Positions 1 through 5,790 of a stretch of DNA of 10,164 nt are shown piece by piece. Origin of the DNA: Verrucomicrobiales bacterium (lineage in GTDB: Bacteria > Verrucomicrobiota > Verrucomicrobiia > Limisphaerales > UBA1096). The stretch lies in NCBI GenBank assembly GCA_028817635.1, contig JAPPPH010000292.1:1-10164 (forward strand), given 5' to 3'. Every line of letters starts with the position of its first letter. The first letter of the stretch is position 1. The notes below the pieces were generated by a model. That model was not told the DNA's origin. It worked only from the letters and a program-made list of their open reading frames with translations, and ran no database searches. A program made the translations under genes and the position numbers.

Positions 1-199
1 AAAAAGCGACTGGGGGTAAACTTATGCCTCTGAAAACCGGGTGTCAACCCCTCCGAGTAAGTTATTTTTGCTAAGTTTTGACCGGTTCTTTTCGGGTGCA
101 CAGGGTGCGTTTGCCATCACTTGGCCAAGCGCTTGGCCAAGCGGGTTAGGGAGGGTTTGACTGGGGAGGCACTTTTGGCCACGTTGGCTGGGACGATTT
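1..199. other. Upstream intergenic region of the inositol oxygenase gene
   Basis: I see no supportable gene in this stretch on either strand. The open frame antisense to MIOX that enters it from the right is a shadow of the real gene. The only conspicuous structure is the tandem palindrome at 120-141, about 60 bases before the MIOX start. I see no convincing -35/-10 pair and no strong Shine-Dalgarno sequence before the ATG at 200; the nearest purines, GGGACG at 190-195, are weak. Confidence 0.6.
120..141. repeat. Tandem pair of the CTTGGCCAAG palindrome
   Basis: Two exact copies of CTTGGCCAAG (120-129 and 132-141) are separated by CG, so their centres are 12 bases apart. The whole 22-base block is itself a perfect palindrome. 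It lies about 60 bases upstream of the inositol oxygenase start and belongs to the dispersed family found throughout the window. Confidence 0.9.
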
Positions 200-1102
200 A
201 TGACGATACCGGGAAAACCAAGCGACCCTCAAAACCCACTCGGCGACCTCGAGGAGTGGGACGATTTCGTGAAGGAGCGGTATCCTGAGCCGGCGGACAA
301 GCAGGCGCTCGTCGGTACCAACCCGGAAAAGACCAAGGAGCAGTTCCGCGACTACGAGGCGGAGGCGCGCTCGTCGGTGCGGGAGTTTTACCGGCTGAAT
401 CACCGCGGGCAGACGCTCGATTTCGTCCGCCAGAAACGGGACGAGTACCTCAGCTTGAGCCAGCGAGAAATGGGTGTGTGGGAGGCGGCGGAATTCCTCA
501 ACACACTGATTGATGACAGCGACCCGGACACCGACCTGTCGCAATTGGCCCATCTGCTGCAGACCTCCGAGCAGATTCGTAACGATGGTCATCCCCGATG
601 GTTTGTCCTCGCCGGGTTCGTGCATGATCTTGGCAAGGTGCTGTGCCTGTTTGGCGAGCCGCAATGGGCGGTGGTCGGTGACACGTTCCCGGTCGGCTGC
701 GCCTACTCGGACAAGATTGTCTTCCCCGAGTTTTTTGAAACCAATCCGGACAAGCAAACCACCGAACTGCAGACGCCGCTTGGCATTTACGAGGAGGGCT
801 GCGGCCTCGACAAGGTCATGCTCTCGTGGGGACACGACGAGTATATTTACCACGTCACCAAGAATCACCTCCCGGTCGAGGCGCAGTACATGCTGCGTTA
901 CCACTCGTTTTATCCGTGGCACCGAGAGGGTGAGTACCGGCAACTGACCAACGCGCAGGATCGCGAGATGCTTAAGTGGGTGCTCGAGTTCAACCGTTAC
1001 GACCTCTACACCAAGAGCCACGAGCCCCCCGACGTCGAGGCCCTCAAGCCGTACTACGAGGATTTGATCGCCGAGTTTTTCCCGGCCAAGCTCCGCTGGT
1101 GA
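200..1102 (+). CDS. Inositol oxygenase (myo-inositol oxygenase, MIOX)
   Basis: This 300-residue cytosolic enzyme would use a mixed-valent diiron centre and O2 to cleave myo-inositol to D-glucuronate. The sequence fits the MIOX family over its full length: FRDYE near 50, YRLNHRGQTLDFV at 64-76, the SDPDTDL motif near 107, HLLQT at 118, HDLGK at 142-146 and GEPQWAVVGDTFPVGC at 152-167. The six iron ligands known from the mouse enzyme appear to be present as H118, H142, D143, H212 (SWGHDEY), H235 (RYHSFYPWH) and D268 (NRYDLYTKS). K146 matches the substrate-contacting lysine. The ATG at 200 gives a normal MIOX length. The stop overlaps the GTG start of the DUF309 gene, suggesting translational coupling. 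No uronate-isomerase genes are in view, so the fate of the glucuronate is unknown here. The family call is firm; activity is inferred from the intact ligand set. Confidence 0.93.
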   Translation: MTIPGKPSDPQNPLGDLEEWDDFVKERYPEPADKQALVGTNPEKTKEQFRDYEAEARSSVREFYRLNHRGQTLDFVRQKRDEYLSLSQREMGVWEAAEFLNTLIDDSDPDTDLSQLAHLLQTSEQIRNDGHPRWFVLAGFVHDLGKVLCLFGEPQWAVVGDTFPVGCAYSDKIVFPEFFETNPDKQTTELQTPLGIYEEGCGLDKVMLSWGHDEYIYHVTKNHLPVEAQYMLRYHSFYPWHREGEYRQLTNAQDREMLKWVLEFNRYDLYTKSHEPPDVEALKPYYEDLIAEFFPAKLRW

Positions 1103-1530
1103 GCAAAAAGGATCACAAGGTCGCGGTGTTGATGGAGGGCATCGAGGCCGGCGAACACGACCCGCACCTCGTCGGCTACCTGCGCTGCTTCAATTCGGAG
1201 CAATTCTACGAGGCACATGATGTACTCGAGGCGTTATGGCTCAAGGATCGCAAGGGGCCGGACGGAGATTTTTTCAAGGGGCTGATTCAGTTCGCTGGAT
1301 CGTTTGTCCACCTTCAAAAAAAGCGCCTGCGACCTGCGCGGGTGTTGTTTTTGCGAAGCACCACCTATCTGCAAAAGTACCCTTCGCCGCATTATGCGTT
1401 GGATGTCGAGGGCATTATTGGATTAGCCAGACACTGGGCTGAAGTCACCCGGGAAGTGAAATCTGAATTGGAGATTTTCTCCGCTCACAAGCCCCCCCAA
1501 ATCAACTTCCACCAGAGGCTTTCAAGTTAG
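1099..1530 (+). CDS. DUF309 family protein
   Basis: This 143-residue protein carries the DUF309 signature: FNSEQFYEAHDVLEALW at residues 31-47, followed by GLIQFAGSFVHLQK at 61-74. The conserved His/Glu residues (H40, E43, H71) lie in a predicted all-helical fold. The biochemical role of the family is not established. I chose the GTG at 1099 because it overlaps the MIOX stop (GTGA), a common coupled arrangement. An ATG at 1132, preceded by AAGG at 1117-1120, is an alternative that would give 132 residues and leave the domain intact. The reading frame remains open further upstream inside MIOX, but that part is MIOX shadow. Coupling to MIOX suggests a shared role in inositol/glucuronate metabolism or a helper function, by context only. 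Confidence 0.8.
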   Translation: MSKKDHKVAVLMEGIEAGEHDPHLVGYLRCFNSEQFYEAHDVLEALWLKDRKGPDGDFFKGLIQFAGSFVHLQKKRLRPARVLFLRSTTYLQKYPSPHYALDVEGIIGLARHWAEVTREVKSELEIFSAHKPPQINFHQRLSS

Positions 1531-1595
1531 TTCATCAATCGCCTCGTTCGGCGCAGACTGAAGGATCAAGCCTTTGCCTGCATTTGCCGTTCATT

Positions 1596-1619
1596 CCGGG
1601 GCGACCGTTCACACCCCGG
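1596..1619 (+). terminator. Weak hairpin between the DUF309 gene and the next operon
   Basis: CCGGGG (1596-1601) and CCCCGG (1614-1619) form a 6-bp inverted repeat with a 12-base loop. The nearest T run (1631-1635) begins 12 bases after the stem, so this is a poor intrinsic terminator. It lies in the 179-base gap between the two plus-strand units, where a terminator would be expected. Confidence 0.25.
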
Positions 1620-1709
1620 TTGGCCCAAACTTTTTGCGAATCTCCTTGGACTTGTATCGGGAAGTGATCAGTATGGGGAAGTGCCTGTTCCATCAAGGCA
1701 ACACCGTTC

Positions 1710-3713
1710 ATGGATGATTCGGCGATACAACTGACTCGCGAGACGTTCGGGAATATTCCGCCATCGTCTGTGGTGGCGTTTTACATCATGGCCGTGGTGT
1801 CGATGTTGGTGTTCTGCTGGGGTGTGTGGCGTCGCTGGAAACTGTGGCAGCAGGGCAGGCCGATCTCGTTTCGCCAAATCTTGACCGGCAATTTTCAACG
1901 GCTGAAACCGCGACTCGGCCGGCTGTTCAAGGAGGGGCTCGGACAAAAACGGGTGCGCGGCCGTGGCCTTGCCAGTTGGGCGCACATCATGATGTTCGCC
2001 GGGTTCATGATGCTGTTTCTCGGCACGACGCTGCTGGAGATCGACCACCTCGCGGCCAAAATTTCCGAGCGGTTTAGTTTTCATCACGGCTGGTATTATG
2101 TTGTGTACGAGGCGACGCTGGATGTGTTCGGCCTGCTGTTCATCGTGGGGATTTGCCTGTTCGCGTGGCGGCGGATGCGGCGGCCGAACAGCATCGGTCA
2201 TCGGTCGAGCGACTGGACGGCGCTCTACCTGTTTTTTGCCATCGGCGTGACCGGCTACCTCGTGGAGGGACTGCGCATCGTGTGGGACAAACCGGAGGGG
2301 CTGGCGCTGTGGTGTTCGCCGGTGGGCGCCTGCCTGGCCAAGCTCTTTGGCGGTATGAGCGAGTCGACGAGTCGCTCCGCCCATCTGGCCGTGTGGTGGA
2401 TTCATGCCGCGATGAGTTTCGGATTTTTCGCGATGATCCCGTTCACGCGCCTGCTGCATTTCATCACCGGCCCGATGAACCTGTTTTTGGCCACGCCAAC
2501 GCTTGGCCAGTTGAAGCCGATCTCGATCGAGGAGGTCGAGGAAACCGGCGTGGTCGGCGTCTCGGAAATTTCGCACCTCGACCGTCAGCAGTTGTTGAGT
2601 CTCGATTCCTGCATGGAGTGCGGCCGCTGCGAGGAGGCCTGTCCGGCATACGCTTCAGGCAAACCGCTTTCGCCCAAGGGCGTCGTGCAGGACATGAAGG
2701 CGTTGATGGAGGCCACGGCGCTTGGCCAAGCGCCGGCGATGCACGGGGGAGTGATTCAAGCTGAGACGGTTTGGTCGTGCACCTCGTGCAACGCATGTGT
2801 GACCGCCTGCCCGGTGCGGGTCGATCCGCTTGGCCTGTTGTTCGATCTCCGCCGGGACCGCGCCGCCGAGGGTGCTCTGGCTGGGTCTGCCGCCAACTCC
2901 ATGCGCCAGATGCAGACCAAGGGCAACCCGTGGGGCTTCCCGCAGGCCGAGCGCTTGGCTTGGGCCGACGGTCTCGATGTGCCGTTGGCCAGCGACAACC
3001 CCGGCTTCGAGGTGCTGTGGTGGGTCGGCTGCGCCGGGTCGTTCGATCGTCGTGCGCAAAAGGTCACCCGCGCCATCGCCAAGCTGTTGATCAAGGCCGA
3101 CGTCAACTTCGCCGTGCTCGGCCCGAACGAATGCTGCACCGGCGACTCGGCGCGGCGGCTGGGCGACGAGTTTTTGTTTCAGGAACTGGCCGAGACAAAC
3201 CATGCGACTCTCAAGCAGCACGGTGCCCGAAAAATTCTCACCCAATGCCCGCACTGCCTCAACTCGTTGACGCACGATTACCCGCAATTCGGCGACTCGT
3301 TCGAGGTGACGCATCACACCGAGTTTCTGCAGCAACTGATCGACGAAGGCAAACTGACCGCGCCAGCGGAGAACGGCTCGGTGACCTATCACGACCCGTG
3401 CTACCTCGCGCGTGTCAACGGTGTGCATCAGTCACCGCGCGACCTGCTCGGTAACAGCGTCAGTGAGATGGAAAATCGCCGTGAAAAAACATTCTGCTGC
3501 GGCGCCGGTGGCGGGCGGATGTGGATGGAGGAGGAGGCCGATCAACGGGTGTCTGTGCTGCGTGCGAAAGAGGCGGTCGCGACCGGCGCCGAGACGGTCG
3601 CCGTTGGCTGTCCGTTCTGCCTGACGATGATGACCGACGGCGTGAAGTCGTGCGGCTCCGGCGCAGAGGTCGAGGATGTCGCCGAGAACTTGGCCAAGCG
3701 GCTGGGCCTATAA
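1710..3713 (+). CDS. Membrane Fe-S oxidoreductase: NarI-like haem domain, two 4Fe-4S clusters and two CCG domains (DgcB / ETF:quinone oxidoreductase-like)
   Basis: This 667-residue protein has about five hydrophobic segments in its first 255 residues (roughly 20-42, 88-110, 128-152, 168-190 and 225-252), as in NarI/HdrE-type cytochrome b subunits. H232 and H250 are 18 apart, the spacing of two NarI haem ligands as I recall it. Two ferredoxin-type motifs follow: C301/C304/C307/C311 and C357/C360/C363/C367. Then come two complete CCG domains: C441, C475-C476, C513, C516 and C564, C596-C597, C634, C637. These fit the noncubane-cluster pattern CX(31-39)CCX(35-36)CXXC of HdrB/HdrD. This fusion is typical of DgcB (dimethylglycine catabolism) and of ETF:(mena)quinone oxidoreductases, which take electrons from ETF and reduce quinone at the inner membrane. 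It ends 12 bases before the aminotransferase gene. The electron donor is inferred; no ETF genes are in view. Confidence 0.85.
   Translation: MDDSAIQLTRETFGNIPPSSVVAFYIMAVVSMLVFCWGVWRRWKLWQQGRPISFRQILTGNFQRLKPRLGRLFKEGLGQKRVRGRGLASWAHIMMFAGFMMLFLGTTLLEIDHLAAKISERFSFHHGWYYVVYEATLDVFGLLFIVGICLFAWRRMRRPNSIGHRSSDWTALYLFFAIGVTGYLVEGLRIVWDKPEGLALWCSPVGACLAKLFGGMSESTSRSAHLAVWWIHAAMSFGFFAMIPFTRLLHFITGPMNLFLATPTLGQLKPISIEEVEETGVVGVSEISHLDRQQLLSLDSCMECGRCEEACPAYASGKPLSPKGVVQDMKALMEATALGQAPAMHGGVIQAETVWSCTSCNACVTACPVRVDPLGLLFDLRRDRAAEGALAGSAANSMRQMQTKGNPWGFPQAERLAWADGLDVPLASDNPGFEVLWWVGCAGSFDRRAQKVTRAIAKLLIKADVNFAVLGPNECCTGDSARRLGDEFLFQELAETNHATLKQHGARKILTQCPHCLNSLTHDYPQFGDSFEVTHHTEFLQQLIDEGKLTAPAENGSVTYHDPCYLARVNGVHQSPRDLLGNSVSEMENRREKTFCCGAGGGRMWMEEEADQRVSVLRAKEAVATGAETVAVGCPFCLTMMTDGVKSCGSGAEVEDVAENLAKRLGL
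2716..2735. repeat. CTTGGCCAAG palindrome, extended 20-base form
   Basis: The core at 2721-2730 extends to a perfect 20-base palindrome, CGGCGCTTGGCCAAGCGCCG, the longest single copy in the window. It lies inside the Fe-S oxidoreductase gene and is read as A-L-G-Q-A (residues 337-341), in the linker between the two 4Fe-4S motifs. Confidence 0.9.
3689..3698. repeat. CTTGGCCAAG palindrome copy
   Basis: Exact core copy near the 3' end of the Fe-S oxidoreductase gene, read as L-A-K-R (residues 661-664), four codons before the stop. The flanks are CGAGAA on the left and CGGCTG on the right. Confidence 0.88.
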
Positions 3714-3725
3714 CGAGTTTATCTG

Positions 3726-5009
3726 ATGGACGCCTCGGACAGCTTCCGCGAGCGGGCACTGCGATGGCTGCCCGGCGGTTCCAATGGCGAATACGGCATC
3801 CCGGAGGGGGACGCGCCGGTAATCGATCGCGGCGCCGGTTGCCGTGTCTGGGACACCGCCGGTCGCGAGTATCTCGACATGACCATGGCGTGGGGCGCGG
3901 CGCTTGTCGGACATGCTCACCCGAAAGTGCTCGAGGCGGCCAACGCGGCCGCTGCGAGGGGCGCCAACTTTGCCGCCGTCACGCGCCCGATGGTGGAACT
4001 GGCCGAACGCATCGCTGACCTCAGCCCGTGCGTCGAGCGGATCCGGTTTGTCGCCAGCGGCACCGAGGCGACGATGCTGTGCCTGCGCACAGCGCGGGCG
4101 ACGACCGGGCGGCCAAAGATTTTGAAATTCGAGGGCGCGTACCACGGGCAACATCCGGAGGGCATCGCGAGCCTCGTTGGCAACGATCCTCCCGAGTGGC
4201 CGCAGTCCGACCTGTCCGGCACCGGCGCGCCGTGGGTCGAGCGCGATGTGCTGGTTGCGCCGTACAACGACCTCGCGGCGACGGAGCAAATTCTCGACGA
4301 CCACGGCGCCGAGTTGGCCGCCGTGATCGTCGAGCCGCTGCACCGTTGCATCCCACCGGTCGACGGATTTTTGCAGGGCCTGCGCGAGGCCACGAGTCGG
4401 CACGGCATCGTGCTGGTGTTCGACGAAGTGGTCACCGGCTTCCGATTGGCCCTCGGCGGTGCGCAGGAATATTACGGCGTGTCGCCCGACCTCGTCGCCT
4501 ACGGCAAGGGGCTGGGTGGCGGCTTCCCGATCGGTGCCTACGGCGGGCGGGCGGAGATCATGGAGGCTGTGAACGAGCAGCGGTTGCCCGGGCCGAACTA
4601 CGCCTGGTCCGCCTCGACCACCGGCGGCAACCCGGTCTCCTCGGCGGCGGCGCTGGCAGCGATCGACGTCTTCAGCGAACCGGGCGTCTACGACCGGCTA
4701 CACTCGCTCGGCAAACAACTGCGAACCGCGCTTGGCCAAGCGCGTGGCCAAGCGGACGAAACGGCACAGGTGCGGGGCGCTGGGCCGTTGGCGCAAGCGG
4801 CGGTCCGCGCCCGGCCGGTGCACCGCCACCGCGCCGGGCTCTCCGCCGACCGACAACGCGGCCGCGCCGTCATGCTGGAGTTGCTCCGACTCGGAGTATT
4901 CCTCAATCCAATGGGCACCAAGCTCTACATCTCCCTCGCGCACAGCGAAAACGAGATCGAAGAACTAACCACCCACTTCGCCGCCGCTTTACAGGCTACG
5001 CGCCGGTAA
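3726..5009 (+). CDS. Class III PLP-dependent aminotransferase, glutamate-1-semialdehyde 2,1-aminomutase-like
   Basis: This 427-residue PLP enzyme is of the class III (fold type I) aminotransferase family, nearest to glutamate-1-semialdehyde aminomutase-like proteins. Visible landmarks are LPGGSNGEYG (15-24), the PLP-phosphate motif SGTEA (111-115), GAYHGQH (137-143), the cofactor-binding aspartate D233 in VFDEVVTGFR, the Schiff-base lysine K261 in YGKGLGGGFPIGA, TTGGNPVS (298-305) and GVFLNPMGTKLYISLAHS near the C-terminus. Length is normal for the family. Residues 336-372 are unusually rich in Arg, His, Gln and Ala and contain a tandem palindrome pair, but the frame stays open and the family pattern resumes. 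The ATG at 3726 follows the Fe-S gene by 12 bases, so both are probably cotranscribed. It need not be the haem-biosynthesis HemL. Many relatives act on other amino donors, and the substrate cannot be read from the sequence. Confidence 0.85.
   Translation: MDASDSFRERALRWLPGGSNGEYGIPEGDAPVIDRGAGCRVWDTAGREYLDMTMAWGAALVGHAHPKVLEAANAAAARGANFAAVTRPMVELAERIADLSPCVERIRFVASGTEATMLCLRTARATTGRPKILKFEGAYHGQHPEGIASLVGNDPPEWPQSDLSGTGAPWVERDVLVAPYNDLAATEQILDDHGAELAAVIVEPLHRCIPPVDGFLQGLREATSRHGIVLVFDEVVTGFRLALGGAQEYYGVSPDLVAYGKGLGGGFPIGAYGGRAEIMEAVNEQRLPGPNYAWSASTTGGNPVSSAAALAAIDVFSEPGVYDRLHSLGKQLRTALGQARGQADETAQVRGAGPLAQAAVRARPVHRHRAGLSADRQRGRAVMLELLRLGVFLNPMGTKLYISLAHSENEIEELTTHFAAALQATRR
4727..4754. repeat. 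Tandem pair of the palindrome inside the aminotransferase gene
   Basis: An exact copy (core 4731-4740, perfect as the 18-base CGCGCTTGGCCAAGCGCG) is followed 12 bases later by a copy with one mismatch (CGTGGCCAAG, 4743-4752). The pair is read as L-G-Q-A-R-G-Q-A. The 12-base period is the same as in the pair upstream of MIOX. It falls in a part of the protein that I expect to be variable in this family. Confidence 0.88.
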
Positions 5010-5114
5010 CCCGCATAAAACCGGGGTTGGATCATTTCGATTGAAGTTGCAATCCGTACGGCAAAGCGCACATCATCCGTCTACGTGGCAGAGTAGTTTT
5101 CCTGTGTTTGATTA

Positions 5115-5576
5115 ATGAGGAAACGAATTTATACTGACACATTCGTCATCGGCGGTTGTCTTGATTCGGAGTTCGAAAGCGGCTCCAGCGCTCTTCTTGC
5201 CACGTTTAATGAAGGGTCGAATATCTTGGTGGTGTCTGATTTGACGCTTGTCGAGTTGGAAAATGCGCCGCCTTCTGTCCGGGAAATCCTGCAGAATGTG
5301 CCGGTGGAATACGTTGAATTTGTAGAATTTTCGGAAGAGGCAAGTCGCCTCGCCGACTCGTACATGGCTGAAGGTGTAATCACTCGAAAGAGCCGTGTGG
5401 ACGCGCAACATATTGCCATCGCCACGATGAATCATGTTGATGTGCTGGTCAGTTGGAACTTCAAGCACATCGTTAATCTGGATCGGATTCATGGATACAA
5501 CTCGGTCAACCTAAAGCTGGGTTATCCGATGATCGAAATCAGAACACCAACGGAAGTCTTAAACTATGAAAATTGA
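5115..5576 (+). CDS. PIN-domain protein, probable toxin (VapC-like ribonuclease)
   Basis: This 153-residue protein has the architecture of a single PIN domain: an N-terminal strand ending in an acidic residue (IYTDTFVIGG, D8), SDLTLVELENAPPSVREIL at 41-59 with E47, DAQHIAIAT at 96-104 with D96, and VDVLVSWNFKHIVN at 108-121, where N115 takes the place of the usual fourth polar/acidic residue. PIN toxins are Mg-dependent endoribonucleases that attack tRNA, rRNA or mRNA. The stop overlaps the start of a 58-residue ORF by 11 bases, the layout of a toxin-antitoxin pair. The base composition is clearly less GC-rich than in the flanking genes, suggesting acquisition. No clear ribosome binding site precedes the ATG at 5115, but this start places D8 where family members have it. 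The family call is strong; toxicity is inferred. Confidence 0.8.
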   Translation: MRKRIYTDTFVIGGCLDSEFESGSSALLATFNEGSNILVVSDLTLVELENAPPSVREILQNVPVEYVEFVEFSEEASRLADSYMAEGVITRKSRVDAQHIAIATMNHVDVLVSWNFKHIVNLDRIHGYNSVNLKLGYPMIEIRTPTEVLNYEN

Positions 5577-5742
5577 AGCAGTGAAATTGATGAGGGATCT
5601 CAGAAGCCAGATTTCATCGGACACTGAGGGGATGCAGTGGGATGAAAAGAGGAAGTATCTGGATGAAAACCTCAAATCGTTTCGATTTTTAACTGAAAAC
5701 CGAACCGAAAAAAAAGCGCGTCACGTTGTGCAGGCGCGATAG
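5566..5742 (+). CDS. Small protein, probable antitoxin partner of the PIN protein
   Basis: This 58-residue ORF starts with ATG at 5566, 11 bases inside the end of the PIN gene, and stops at TAG 5740-5742. It is highly charged and probably helical (MKIEAVKLMRDLRSQI at the start, then DEKRKYLDENLKSFRF from residue 26). Small ORFs of this appearance, with an early Val-Lys-(Leu/Met)-(Met/Arg)-Arg-(Asp/Glu)-(Ile/Leu)-Arg segment, are familiar to me beside PIN proteins of this type, where they are presumed antitoxins. I do not see a classical ribbon-helix-helix or AbrB N-terminus, so DNA binding and autoregulation are not evident. It shares the lower GC content of the PIN gene. It is short, but the overlap, coding character and context make it likely real. 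Confidence 0.68.
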   Translation: MKIEAVKLMRDLRSQISSDTEGMQWDEKRKYLDENLKSFRFLTENRTEKKARHVVQAR

Positions 5743-5790
5743 TTTTTGGGTCGATATTGCTACACCTCGTTGATTACCCGAACGGCCTGA

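Noticed and set aside
146..1021. A 291-codon open frame on the minus strand opposite the inositol oxygenase gene
   Set aside because: The plus strand encodes a full-length MIOX with all metal ligands. The antisense frame is a by-product of GC-rich codon usage.
1668..3428. Long antisense open frames opposite the Fe-S oxidoreductase gene (for example 1668-2576 and 2655-3428)
   Set aside because: They are rich in Arg, His and Gln and lack domain patterns. The plus-strand protein has complete cysteine motifs throughout.
4770..4870. A pair of compensating frameshifts in the aminotransferase gene
   Set aside because: I read the two other plus-strand frames here. Neither fits the family better than the main frame, which keeps VRGAGPLAQ and ADRQRGRA in register.
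5700..5790. A bidirectional terminator between the convergent antitoxin and dehydrogenase genes
   Set aside because: There is an A run before and a T run after a GCGC pair, but the stem is only 4 bp and lies inside the small ORF, so I cannot support it.
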